Shown piece after piece: positions 45,568 through 57,150 of a stretch of 64,000 nucleotides of DNA. The number at the start of each line of letters is the position of its first letter. Within the stretch, counting starts at the first letter, position 1. Where the stretch lies: contig MU001498.1 of assembly GCA_010093485.1 (NCBI GenBank), forward strand, positions 1,107,697 through 1,171,696, in the 5' to 3' direction. Under the pieces are notes generated by a model that did no database searches, was not told the DNA's origin, and worked only from the letters and a program-made list of their open reading frames with translations. Source of the DNA: Karstenula rhodostoma CBS 690.94. Lineage: Eukaryota; Ascomycota; Dothideomycetes; Pleosporales; Didymosphaeriaceae. The translations under genes and the position numbers were made by a program.

Positions 45568-47147
45568 TCATCTCCCAATAATCCTCTTCTCCAAATATCT
45601 TGCTGGAATGTAAACCAACGCCGTAACGACGAAGGTAAACTCGTTCGCAATGTCGCCGCCGCTATCTCCGATGAGCTTACCCAAAGGCCCCACGTACCAC
45701 GTTTCTACCATCCCCATGACCCAGGCAATTATACCAATAGCGAAAGCTGTGCCAGCCGCGATACCAACCGGCAACCGCTTTGGGTCATTCCAGGCCTCGA
45801 GATCGTAGTTGTTAAAGTTCATCTTCCGGAAAATGACGTGTTCGCTAAACAGGATAACGAAGTATTGAGAGCACCAGTATCCGAGTAAGCTGAGGAAGTT
45901 CTGAAGGTAGGTGTTCAACTTCTCGCGACCACCAACAGCCAGTCCAAGAATCGCGGCAAAACACACGATGATCCAGATGAAGCGCGGAACTCTTGCAAAC
46001 GGACGGGCGAATTGCTGACAGGAAATAGCAGCGCTGTAGATGGAAATGACGTTGACGTTGATACCGGAAAGAACGAGTAGGGTGAGGATTAATTTTGCAA
46101 AGCCGCGTGGGTAGATCATGGTCTGGATGAGAAACCCGAGCCCATCGTTTTCGTAAACCTCTTTCCAATCCGACCGGTTGTTCATTCCCGAAGAGACAAC
46201 GCAGCCTGCAATCATGCCGATAGACGTGGGAATGGCAATCCCGAAGGTGGTCATGAGAAACACCTTGAGGCGCGAGATGTTCACTGGGTAGTGAACATAG
46301 TAGTCTGATGCCATCGTTTGCCACGAAGCAGAGCTACCGTAGACGATAGCGATCAAACTCAGGACCTGTCCGCGAAGATTTGCACCTTTCAGTTCGGTGG
46401 GCGTCGAGTTGTCGGCGTATTTGCTGGTCATTCCAAAGAATATCATGAAAATGATGAAGAACACGAACCAGGCATAGCGTTCGTAAATCAAGATAGCTTT
46501 CAGACCAATGAACGAGATGACGGTGGCAACCACTGCGAGAATGACTATGCCGACGATCAAGGAGATATGGCCATCCGCGACAGCAGTCAATGCGAGCCCA
46601 CCTGTGATACAAGCCACAGAAGCCCATCCAATCTGGACGATGGTGTTGAGAGCCGCTATGACCTATCAACGATTAGAATCTCGTAGCTTCACTGTTTGTT
46701 CTGGAAAAATACCTTGTTAGGCCACCATCCGAATGCGTAACGTGACATGGAAATCTGCCGCAACCCAGTCGGTGCGCCGAACGTGGCAGCGAAACCTGTC
46801 GCAGCTCCGCCCAAGATAGAAGCGAAAATGGTGATGAGAATTGACTGCCTAAGCGTTAAGCCGAACTCCCAGCCGAGAAAGCCAGTCGCAAAACAAGATG
46901 TGTTCATGGTACCTGAGGCCCACAGGAAGAACATTGTAAGTTCGTGGTGCCATGGTACTGGTCCCTTCTCCTCAGGCAGCTTCCGGGTAATGGCCTCAGA
47001 CTCAATGCCCAACTTCGAATCCAGACTGGCTTCGAACGCACGCAGTTTGGCCAAAAGTCCACGCTCCGACTTGATGGCGGTGTTACCGAGACCCCCGCTC
47101 GACAACGATGTACTTGTCGCCTGTTCGCCGACTTTCTCCGCCGACAT
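45568..47147 (-). CDS. NCS1 permease, purine-cytosine type (Fcy2-like)
   Basis: Proton symporter of the nucleobase-cation-symport-1 family, plasma membrane; closest in text to fungal purine-cytosine permeases. Exons 46713-47147 and 45568-46662, with a 50-nt intron in phase 0; 509 residues with about 12 hydrophobic segments. The cytosolic N-terminus contains LDSKLGIESEAITRKLPEEK. Core motifs are WHHELTMFFLWASGTMNTSC, GAPTGLRQISMSRYAFGWWP and NK across the intron to VIAALNTIVQIGWASVAC. IYSAAISCQQFARPFARVPR and FSEHVIFRKMNFNNYDLEAW are also typical. The start is the first ATG in frame. Its neighbour upstream is a second NCS1 permease of the other subgroup. Confidence 0.92.
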
Positions 47148-47686
47148 TTTTGCGGCGCACAATGGCTGTTGTTGGGGAACAGGAACAATGAAGGGTTGCA
47201 ACGCGACAAGCGCGTAGAGAGTGAAGAATGGACAGAGGAAAATTCAATGGCAGTCCATGCGGCTTTAAAGTCGCTGGGTACGGGCGGGTGTTAGGTCGGG
47301 GAGGAGCTACTTCATTCTGTCTAGTGCTAAGTCTCGTCCCTGCCTCTATCGCCACTCTTATCTTTCTCAAGCTTTCTTGGGAAAAGCTTGGTATCCGCTG
47401 GCGCATCCAAGTCGTCCACGCGTGCGTCGGCTTTCATCATCTAGTCACAATCGCTGGTAGCGTGTTTGTGTCCTTCATCTCCAGGAGTATTGATTTGCGT
47501 GCGAACTGCGTAGGTTATCTCTGTCAGATGGCCTGTCCGGATTTCGCCTGTACCCGTGGACCACGCTAGAACACGACATGACCTTCCTGCGAACAACGCG
47601 CGTGGTACGATTTTGCACTTCGTATCTCCTCGTAGTCACTATCATACCGTCAAGTTCTCGCACAACTCCATTTCACCCTGTACCCT
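47148..47686. promoter_or_regulatory. Upstream region of the Fcy2-like permease
   Basis: 539 bp between the two tandem NCS1 genes, containing the promoter of the first and terminator of the second. CTTATCT at 47357-47363 is an AGATAAG GATA-factor site on the gene strand. Such motifs are common by chance. Confidence 0.4.
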
Positions 47687-49977
47687 TCACAAAGCACTCT
47701 TCGGCTTCTCATCCATCTGGCCGCAAGGTTCCTCCACCACGCTCTCACTCGGCGATCCTTCGGTATACGCGCCTCGCTCCCCATCAAAGAAGCCATCTCG
47801 GCCGTTCGCAGCCAGATACTCCCATGTGACCGGGATGTCCTCGAATCCAGCAGGGAAAACCCTCGGCTTGCGAATCTTCGTAAGAATGAAGTAGACCACC
47901 CCGGCAGTGGTGAAGGTTAGGATCCATCCGAGTTTGTACATATCTTTACCGGCTTGCGGGACAAGCTTGGGGTTATATGCAGCGACAAGACCGGGCATTC
48001 CCATGGCTGTTCCTGCGCACCACTGAACGGAGTAGAAGTCAGTTAGTGCGAACCCAACTTTACAGTCGAAAGTACGTACAGCAAAGATCCCGGAGAAGTT
48101 GACGCCGCTGGTAAACCAGTAAAGATTTCCGCGAGAAGCTCTGTAGAGCGATGGTACATGGATGTTGCCTTTCCGCACGATGCAGTAATCCACGATGATA
48201 ATCTGCGATTTCTTAGCCAAGGTTTACAACATGCAACAGGGCACCTACTGCACAAAGTGGGGCCATGAAGATGTTGTAGCTTCCCAGAAAGGTAATGAAG
48301 GTTTGTGCAGTAGCAATAAGCTTCCAAGGCACTACTGCGAACCCTAGGAATGCACAGAGCACTTGGCCTCTCCGGATTGTGAGATATTTCGGAAATAAAC
48401 CGGTCATGTCCGCCCCGAATGGAATCGAATTTGCGCCCAGGTTGATTCCGAATACACTCAAAAGGTATGAAAAGGAGACGAGGAAAATACCACAGCGAGC
48501 AGCGGGCGTCCAGTTGTGGTCCAGAATGGCATCATCTAGACGTGAGGGTACAAAGTCAGCATCGCACAAGGAATTAGGGTGATGACGTTGCAGCCATGTA
48601 CGAGCCATGCCCACTCCGTATGGGGTGTTACGCACTGAGATCCCACATGTTCCAATAGGCAACGCCGTAGACACCTTCCATTGAGCTGGTGGCTAGGAGG
48701 CCAAGCGCAAGTATCAACACCTTGCTGATGAATACAGACACGCCCTGCAAGTATCCGGCATCGCGAGGCTTCTTGCAGTAGCGTGCGAGATCGGGCTGAT
48801 TAACAATCACTAAACTCGGGGGTACAAGTTATTGACAGGCCAACTTTTGTGAGGTATTAGGAAGGAGGGGGGAGGGGGGTTAAGAATGTTAGAGTTTAAT
48901 TACTAATGTTCGAATAGTTCGAACATTGGTAACGCCTAACATCCAGAACTTGTACCCCGGGGTTTCTTACTGGGAGAGAGTGTGCCCATGATGACGTTGA
49001 TGCCACTCATGATGGCCCAGCCTGGTGTCGTCCCTGCTCTCACTACAGCTCCTGCAGCACTCTGGGAATTGATGTCCCGTACGCCACTACCGTGGGCCAT
49101 GCACCAGCCGAAAAGACCAAATGTTGCAAAGGGCATAATGATACCCTTGAAAGTGAAGAAGGTGTGAATGCGACGCGGATGGACAAAGCACTGTTGCGGT
49201 TTAGTGGTTGTATATACAATGCTTGGATCAAAGTTTGAGTACACTGTGTCACCCTAAGAGGAGGCAATACAGTACTCGAATTTTTGGCCTAGTACTGTAA
49301 GAGGCATGGGGACTAACTTACGAATGGGAGCTCCAATATCCAGACCAAGAAGAAACAGAGAAGCTGCTTGGAGGTTACGTCTGCTGATGCAGGCAGCTGG
49401 TTCTCCCAATTGTCCCACCTGTGCCCGAATATACACTTCAGGCACGTCGACATCAGGTTAGCGCCGTAGTATGACTGAATTCCGTACCAAATTGCCCCGA
49501 CGATAGCTCGAATGAAGACAAAGAACATGGATCCGTAAAACCCCATAACTGAACGACATAGTACAGGGTAGCCAATGTGGTAACGAACGCCAGGCCTCGC
49601 CATTCCAACAACTACCAGGGCGCTGATCAACGAGCCAATGCAGCAGGATATGAAGGCTTCTTGCCACGTAAGACCGACAGCTATGAGAGAGGCCGCTGCG
49701 TTCCATCCCGCAGTTCCGAACGCGGTCGATCCCCAGTATAATGGGAGGTTATACCATGTCCATGTTCTTTCAGATGGAGGTGTTGGTTCGAGACTGGGAT
49801 CCCGTTAGATTATTGCAGGAGTGTGATGAGGCTCAAGCCTTACTCTTTGTTTGACCATCTCGGATCGCCAATTGTAACCGTCTCGTGGCCATGTTTATTG
49901 GTGGTCTTTAGCGAGTCTAGGAATGCCTCCTTTGAACGGAATCTGGATCCGAATTCTGGGAAATTTGGGAGATGCAT
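47687..49977 (-). CDS. NCS1 permease, uracil/allantoin type (Fur-like)
   Basis: Plasma-membrane symporter of the Fur branch of NCS1 (uracil, allantoin, uridine, thiamine or related). Seven exons: 49844-49977, 49322-49793, 48971-49190, 48636-48809, 48249-48535, 48080-48202 and 47687-48022; 581 residues, all phases consistent. Landmarks are DPRWSNKDLEPTPPSERTWT, WYNLPLYWGSTAFGTAGWN, ARPGVRYHIGYPVLCRSVMG, GANLMSTCLKCIFG, MIVNQPDLARYCKKPRDAGY and NSIPFGADMTGLFPKYLTIR. Introns are 50, 131, 161, 100, 46, and 57 nt. The 131-nt intron holds an introner-like element and the 161-nt intron is almost wholly an inverted repeat. It is divergent from the Zn2Cys6 regulator. Confidence 0.93.
48810..48970 (-). 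repeat. Intron consisting of an inverted-repeat element
   Basis: Intron 3 of the Fur-like permease (161 nt). The 19-nt arms 48812-48830 and 48947-48965 are reverse complements at 17 of 19 positions (AAACCCCGGGGTACAAGTT in gene orientation). They directly abut the splice dinucleotides: GTAAG lies outside one arm and AG outside the other. An inner perfect palindrome, AATGTTCGAA-TAG-TTCGAACATT, is at 48905-48927. Confidence 0.85.
49216..49300 (-). repeat. Introner-like hairpin element, copy D
   Basis: In the 131-nt intron 2 of the Fur-like permease. In gene orientation the left arm is TACAGTACTAGGCCAAAAAT and continues TCGAGTACTGTATTGCC; the right arm is ACACAGTGTACTCAAACTTT. It shares arms and spacing with copies A, B, C and E. 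Confidence 0.8.
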
Positions 49978-50797
49978 GATTGAAGATCTTGCTCGGGTTC
50001 TCGTGCATACGAACGACATAAGGGAAGAACAAAGATACATATGCACGTTTCCATGTTATCGTCTGTACAATGTGGTCCTCTCTCCAGTGTGCAAGGGTAG
50101 TTCCAGCCAACGCCACCACTGGCTGAATGCACACGCAACATAACGAAAAGCGACATGTCGGGTGGTTTTGGGCCGATATGTCCAAACCTGTTCGGCTCCT
50201 GATGTTGGCAGTTTAATGCTGATATAAGGTGATAAGAGAGACATGGACCTCCGCACCTTCGGAAGATAAGGATTCTTGGCTGCAGGATAATGCTGTCACG
50301 GTTGCTACAATTTGCTATTCTGCACAACTTTGAACGGGAAGAATTACCTACCTCTGAGGATTGTCGACGGAAATGATTCACTCTTGCTCATATACTGAGA
50401 TGTCGAAAAGGTCGTGTGGATGATGAGGCTGGGTTGGTCAAAATGGTGCGAGTCAGGTGTTCCACGGCAGCCAGTTCGACGTGACTCATCTGGCTCATCT
50501 ACCTTCATCGCCCAATCTACCGACCTGCATCCACAGTTCAGCAAACCATCACAATCTGGGGACGTACCGATCGGAACCTGATTTGGAGAGAGCACCCCGT
50601 ACCCTTGGTGCATACTGCGGGGATAGATATGGCAATGCCACGTGCTGGCCGGCTATCTGTCGGGCTTCCGACATTCGGATGGAGCAAGCCGATAAGGATG
50701 ACGGAGGACCGCACCTCGTCTCTGCTTACAGTCATAGCGATACTTCATCCTGTCAAGACTCAATATCGGTACAGACATTCCGAGACACCAACGCACA
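49978..50797. promoter_or_regulatory. Divergent promoter, Fur-like permease / Zn2Cys6 regulator
   Basis: 820 bp between head-to-head start codons. At 50230-50270 lie TGATAAG (50230-50236), CCGCACCTTCGG (50251-50262, an everted CCG-N6-CGG pair) and AGATAAG (50264-50270). A CGATAAG (50690-50696) lies about 100 bp before the regulator's ATG. GATA sites fit nitrogen-metabolite control and paired CGG triplets fit a Zn2Cys6 factor; this is inference from motif text only. Confidence 0.5.
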
Positions 50798-53297
50798 ATG
50801 GAGACCTCTGCCTCGGCTCGATCACCTCCACCCAGCACTCGACAACCCAGTGCTCCTCGGCGAGTTCGTGCAGCCCTAGCTTGCCAACGATGTAAGGGCC
50901 GCAAGCAGAAAGTAATCCTCCGAGCGCATGTTTGGATGAAAACAACATCTGACATGTCGATAGTGTGAGGGTGGTCAGCCCTCGTGTAGATCATGCATCA
51001 AAGCGGGTATCACTTGCGTATATGAGCCTACACTGAGGCCTCGCTACCCTGGAGGCAAAATGCTGTATGAAATACTGTCTCTTTCAAACGACCTTGTTGA
51101 CGTCGGGCAGATACATCAACGCGCTCGAAGAAAGAATCGCCTTCCTTGAAGCGCAATTGCCTGAGCATAGACGCGACCATTTTGGGGGAGCGGAAGATGC
51201 TATTAGCCCAAGTCATCCACTTGACAGCAACAATCCGTCATGCGATGACATGCTAGCCGAGCAGTACATTGAGGAAGAGGACTCAACCGTCGTAGACGGC
51301 GTGGCTTATCTCTCTCTTTGCGCATCGGGCACCACAGATGCTGCTCCAGAGCCCTTCTATATGGGGTCAAGCTCAGGAGCAACCATTGCTCGTCTCATCC
51401 AATCTGCCATTTTCAATGGCAGGAAAGCCCCAGGTGTGCCGGTGCGGCGAGAGACACTCCGCTCTAATAGTGTGAGCTCTTTTGGCTCATCGATACCAAC
51501 ACCGCCCTTCGCAAACAGGTTGTATCCGTACCCAAATCCTGCTCAGGCCCAGCGTCTGTTTTCTGTATTCTTCAATCGCATGCACACCAAATGGCCCATA
51601 CTGGATCGCACGGTGTACGAGAAGGTCTACAAACATGATCAAGCTTCGCTTCCGATCATTGAGAGGTGCATTCTTCATCTCATCTACGCGATTTCGGCGA
51701 GGTTCCTTCAGTTGACCAAACAGCAAGGGATTGATGTGGACCCTGAAGCTCACTTCGCGGCAGCGATTGAGCCGATGGACTATATCATGGAACGCCACAA
51801 CACTTTGACTGTTCAATTCTTGACTTTACTCGCAGTGTACGGTCAAAGATCCCCGTATGGGGCAGGTGTCTGGTCACAGGTCAGATACGCTATGACTCTT
51901 TGCGTCGAGCTTGGTATGCACCGAAAACCGACGGCCAACTCACCACAGCGGAATCCACGTGATCTGGAACTTCGGAGGCGCATTTTTTGGTCATGCTATT
52001 GTCTTGATCGCCTAACCAGTATGCTTCTTGGAAGGACGTTTGCTATATCAGACCATGACATCAATGTTGAGGTAATGCCGATGCGAACCATAGTGGGCTT
52101 AGGAAGAACTCGCATGCTTTTGGGTAACATTTTTTGTAAAGGTGTCCGAGTTTGCCCCCTGTACCCACTATGAACCGTTGTGTTTCCAGGTGAACTGACG
52201 TATAGCAGTTACCCAGCAGCGACATTGCTTTTTGGGACCTCACCTCAGCTCAGAGCCCTGCTGACTATGGAGCTTGTCAGAGCAATGTTAAACCCTTCAT
52301 CCACGACATTAAACTTCGGAAACTCCAGTCCAAAATTCAACGGACCGTCTTTCGTGTGGATATTGACCGGAGCTCACACTCTCTAGAGGATAGAACTCAC
52401 GAGGATGCTGAAGTAGAGGCGATTCGTCACGAGCTCGATACCTGGGTGAACGATGTCCCGGTAGCAGCAGCCCGTAGTGCCCAGGACGAGGCGCGTTGGA
52501 TGTATGAGCCAGAGTCCAGTACAGATTCTGAATCGTGCAACTACTTCACGCTACAGTATCACAAAGCCATTCTTTCGCTTTACACCAATGTCTTGCCTAC
52601 ATTATCCGTGGACGATCATCGCTTCAGTGCTTGTGCACAGTCAGCAGCGCGGATGTGTTCGACATACAAACGCCTTAACCAGTTGAAGGTGCTCTCTTTC
52701 ACCATCATTGCTCTCCACTCCTGCTTCGTTGCTGGATTGACTTTGGTATACTGCCTATGGAGAGACAAGAGACTTTTCAATTTCGAGATTCTGGAAGCAA
52801 CACGCTCGTGCAGCCAGTGCCTGACGATTTTTGGGGAGAGATGGCCTGGAGCAGTCAGATACGGCGAAATCTTTGAAACGCTACAAGGTAGTGTCATCCG
52901 CGCAATCATGGAGCCGAAGCCTAGCAGGAACCTCGGAAGGGATCTGGATATGCTCGTGGAGCCCATCGCGGCTAAGGATGGAGCTCCAAACCCGACGGAT
53001 CCACTCCTAGGTGCGGTCAAAGACGTATTCATGGAGGTTGACGAAGATGCACCGGGTGGCGGCCAAGGTTGGCGTTTGTTCACTGAGATGGTGCAATCAG
53101 ATATTCAGGTGCCAGAGTTAATGGCGGGAGAACGATCCAATATCGGGACAACAATGAGGTACGCCTTCATGACGCCAAATTGGAGCGATGGGACTGCTGC
53201 TCCCTTGAGCAATTTCAACGAAACAATCGAAGTCGCAGAAGGCGGCCTCGGGGATCAAGAGCGATGGCACCATGGATTCTTCGCTGGTTATGATTGA
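50798..53297 (+). CDS. Zn2Cys6 fungal transcription factor
   Basis: Sequence-specific nuclear regulator. Exons 50798-50911, 50964-51064, 51111-52071 and 52209-53297 (introns 52, 46 and 137 nt); 754 residues. The binuclear zinc cluster ALACQRCKGRKQK / CEGGQPSCRSCIKAGITC is split after the second basic stretch by intron 1. A short dimerisation coiled coil (YINALEERIAFLEAQL) follows. The fungal-specific middle homology region shows FSVFFNRMHTKWPILDRTVY, MTLCVELGMHRKP, LRRRIFWSCYCLDRLTSMLL and GRTFAISDHDINVE. Intron 3 is placed so that INVE joins LPSSDIAFWD and then FIHDIKLRKLQSKIQRTVFR. It probably controls neighbouring permease, deacetylase, transporter or amidase genes. Confidence 0.9.
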
Positions 53298-53380
53298 AGT
53301 GAGCTGATTGATTATTGAATGGATTGAACTATAACTGCATGCTATGCAGGCTAGCCTCTGACTCATCCCATTGCTGCTCT

Positions 53381-54494
53381 CTACGCTAGTTGTCCCTTCC
53401 TGTATGGGTATTCCTTCCTGAATGCCTCTGCAATCTCGGTCCTCGTAGCTACCCACACTCCTTCCTTCTTTCCAATCTCTTCAACAAATTTCTTCAAAGC
53501 GGCAAACCTACCAGGCCGGCCAATAATACGACAGTGTAGCCCGATTGTCATCATCTTAGGCATGCCCTTTTCGCCCTCCTCGTAAAGTACATCGAACGCT
53601 CCCTTAATGTGGTCATAGAAACCGGTAGGGTCTCTAAATCCAGATCCTACAACGTGGAATTTGAAGTCGTTGCAATCATAAGAGTAAGGAAGCATGAGCT
53701 GACCCTTTGGGCTTGCAGAGTCTTTCTCGAAGTTGACGTCCGTCCAGTACGGAATGTCATCCGCGTATGTGTCTGAGGTCCAGATGAGCTCTTCACCCAT
53801 CTCTTGGTAGACCTGCGGAACAAGACTGCGGCTGTGTGGCGAGTTGCGGCCATAGTACCAGCCCTTGGGTGCGTAGCCAGACAGCGACTTCAGTGATTCG
53901 ATGCATTTCTTGATATATTCCTTTTCTTTGTCGACTGGAAAATCATGATAGTCGACCCAGCGATAGGCACTACAAGCTGTTAGTGTCTGGTTCTTCCACG
54001 TTATAAAATCACAGGAAGGCTTGCACTTACTGGCTCGCAATCTCATGGCCCACATCGACGCAGCGCTTGACAACAGAAGGGTTTTCCTCAACGGCCTGAG
54101 CCACAGCATAAAGGGTGAACTTCATTTTGTTCTCATTGAACAACCTGAAAAGCCGCCAGAAGCCAGCTCGGCTGCCATACTCATACTCGCTTTCTACGCT
54201 GACATTTCTCTCGTTCACGCGTAGACCCCCCAGAGGGTTTTCGCGCAGGTTTTGTTCGGCAATGCCATCGCCTGTCATCACGGACCTTTCACCACCCTGC
54301 AATTTGCTTAGCATTGGTTCTGCTAAACGATCAGATTGTTTCCAGGAATTCTGGCATACTTCTTCGTAGTTGATGACAAAGGACACGGCAATCTTCGCAT
54401 TGTTGGGCCATTTTGGGTTGAGACCTTCTTCCCCGTAGCCCTGAAAGTCACGGGGATAATCGTACTCTGGATGGGGAGTGTAGGCGGGAGACAT
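53381..54494 (-). CDS. PuuE-like polysaccharide-deacetylase-family protein (allantoinase-type)
   Basis: NodB-fold hydrolase resembling the PuuE group of metal-independent allantoinases, which open the hydantoin ring of allantoin. Exons 54360-54494, 54031-54296 and 53381-53969; 329 residues, the family's usual length. YPRDFQGYGEEGLNPKWPNN, VSFVINYEEGGERSVMTGDG, SVESEYEYGSRAGFWRLFRL, VDVGHEIASHAYRWVDYHDF and MMTIGLHCRIIGRPGRFAAL follow the PuuE pattern. The first intron (54297-54359) is 63 nt with no stop, so the longer unspliced reading is also open. I call it an intron because its removal restores NYEEGGER and it has GTATGC...GCTAAGC...CAG. Activity on chitin or another amide cannot be excluded. 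Confidence 0.85.
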
Positions 54495-55333
54495 ATTGAT
54501 GAAGAGGTAAGAATTACCTGATATACTATGAGAAGCTCAAGTTCACCCCGAGAAAAGAATTCACGATACAGAGATCAAAGCCAGAAAAGCCCTGTCCTTA
54601 TAATTCTCTCCACTCGCTGCTCGATTCGGCAGTCCGAAATCAGTTCCGCGGTTTAGGATCTTCGAGCCCCTATCGTTGCTTATCGCACACAGGCTGTACC
54701 AGTGTGTGTGGGTTCCTATCGCAAATGCTTCGGCGCATGGTTCCTTGACACGAGATGCTTAATCAATGTACTGACAGGGGTATCGGCTCAATCGCAGCAA
54801 AGCCGACGGCGTGCCGATAAGCCAAGAGCGACTGTGGGTGTATGCACCCGATCTGCTCACAAAAATGCCAATCGGGTCGTCGTGTGCCCCACCTTTCTAC
54901 AGACCCCCGCATCTTGAGGTTGCAGTGTAGATGATAGATGTCTTCTGGTTTGTGCATGGCGAGCTGATTGTGATTGTCGTCGTCTTCCATAAAGGGAGAA
55001 GATTAGCAGCGACGAGAAACACGTGTATCGTGCTCAGGAATAGACCTGACGGTCTTTTCTCTACCAAAGACGATTCCATGCCTCGCTATGCCATGCTATC
55101 CAGAATTTCTGGACGGAGGTTAAGTACACTGTGTTGCCCCTAGGTGGCTTATACATAGGTCGATTGCACGAGGTTGCGTACAGTGTGTTACTATGGGTGC
55201 CCCATGGCGTAGTTTGGAAACTTGTGTCTTAGTACTATATGGTCACCATAAGATGCTGTTTTCCAATAGCCTCCAGCTGTCATAGAAATGTACGTTGGAT
55301 CCAGACTATTTCCCCTACAGAGTGGCAGCTCTG
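54495..55333. other. Intergenic with an introner-like relic
   Basis: 840 bp with the deacetylase promoter (CTTATCG at about 54676 and CGATAAG at about 54814 are GATA-type motifs) and a decayed copy of the hairpin element (55119-55240). No gene is visible. Confidence 0.5.
55119..55240. repeat. Introner-like element relic outside genes, copy F
   Basis: TTAAGTACACTGTGTTGCCC matches the TTGAGTACACTGTGTCACCC of copy D on the plus strand, and the far end CTTGTGTCTTAGTACTATA matches its TTTTTGGCCTAGTACTGTA. The middle is enlarged, with a second TACAGTGTGTTACTATGGG. Confidence 0.55.
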
Positions 55334-57150
55334 CTACTCCCCATCTGCTTTTGCTCCTTTCGATGTTTCTTGCACTTGCTGAACAGAAGGTGTGCTCTCA
55401 CCGCGCACCTCGACTTTGTCCCCTATCGTCGGTTTTGCTTTCAAATTGGTGTTTCCAATCCAAGCACACAGAACCAAATTCGTAGCTGCCGAAGCGGCAT
55501 ACAAGATGTATATGTACCGGATGCCAACAATGTAGGTATCAAGTACAAGATCCATCTGCTCCTTCTCGAAGCCCAGTTTATCTAAGGAGTAAGTCGACGA
55601 AGTGAGATTCTGAAGAGTTTCGGGCGTCATGAACGGAAGGTGCGACAGCCGCGTGTCCAATGTGTTGGCAAGAATGGCCCCAGAGATGATTAGGCCGAAT
55701 GCACCCCCGATGGTGCGGATGAAATTGCGAAGTCCAGTAGCAACAGCCCGATCGGAGTTGCTCCCATTTGCGAGAATGGCTACGAGTGTTGATTGCAGGA
55801 TGTTGCCGATACCCATTCCCTCGACCAGAAGTACGAGAACGATATGCCATATCTTGGTGGAGCGATTGAATGCACATTTGAGGCCTGTGCCCAGTGTCCA
55901 GAAGATGAAGCCCGACACACAAATCCACCGATAGCGTCCGCACCTTGACATGATTTGACCACTGACAATGCCAGTGAAGGAAGTTGCCATGATGAGTGGG
56001 AGGAGGAGAGCACCCGATACCAGGGCTGAAAGTCCTAGGACGGATTGAAAGTATATCGGTAGGTAGAAGAAGTTACCGAAGAAGCACATGCCCGTGAAGA
56101 AGTTTTGTGCATAGAGCGACCAGCAGTACGGATATTTGACGAGGCGCACTGGCATGATAGGGACTTTTGCAATCTTCCATTCGTGCAGTACGAATGCTAT
56201 AGCAGTGCACACGCCCACAACGAGCATTGCGATAACAAGTGGTGAGTTCCATGGGTACTGGACGCCTCCGCCGGACAGAGGAATGAGGATGAGCAAGACA
56301 GCGGCAAGATTGAGTACAATACCGCCATAGTCGATCTTTCTGACCTTCTCCTTATAGTTCCCCCTTTCGTACTTTAGAGGTAGAAAGAAGAAGATGAGAA
56401 GCGCGGCTGGTACAGCCAACATTGGCACAATCCAGAAAACCCAGTGCCAGGAGACGGAATCGACCAAAGCACCGCCAACAAATGGTCCAGTACCATTCGC
56501 CAGAGCGATAACGGCGCCAAAAATGCCTAATCCTTCTTTAGCTTGTATCTTGTATTGTTCAGAGACGACTCACCCTGGTATTTGCCACGATCTTCGATAG
56601 TCACGATATCGGATACAATGATCATGGCAAGGCTGTTGATACCGCCGCCTCCAATACCAGCTATTGAACGAAAGGCGAAAAGCATCCCCTGGCTTCGTGA
56701 GAACCCACAACCAATATCCCCTATCGCCAGCAGAGCCAAACACAGCAAAAGGCAATTCTTTCTTCCAAAAATGTCGGAGAGTCGTCCATTGATGAGCTGA
56801 AATGCGGTCGAGGCAACCAAGAAGGAGCTTCCGATCCAGGATGTTGCCGTGCCAGTGTCAAGATCGGCCGATATTGCAGGAATTGATGTAGATACACTTG
56901 TACTGTCGATGAATGACACGAAAAGGGCAACGGACAAGGCCGGGATAGCGATCAACAATCGTTTGGGTGACAGGGCGTTGGTCTGGCCGCCTATGCTGCG
57001 GATGCTGCCAGCATCGCTCTCTGCTTCGGAAGGCACCGAATCGGATTCTTCTCTGTGTACAGCCTCCTTTGCTGCCGAGTACAGCTCTTCATCTTCGTTT
57101 CGAGGCAAGCCCTGCTCAATGTCTGGTATCTCTTGTGCCTTTCCAGACAT
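55334..57150 (-). CDS. DHA2-type MFS transporter
   Basis: 14-helix drug:proton antiporter type of the major facilitator superfamily, plasma membrane. Exons 56574-57150 and 55334-56526, with a 47-nt intron; 589 residues. Motif A is INGRLSDIFGRKNCLL; DSTSVSTSIPAISADLDTGT is the family's helix-1 motif; IAGIGGGGINSLAMIIVSDI and ANGTGPFVGGALVDSVSWHW (motif C region) follow. An acidic cytosolic N-terminus precedes helix 1 and a charged tail ends KGAKADGE. It is divergent from the amidase with 440 bp between, which suggests co-regulation. Substrate unknown. Confidence 0.92.
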
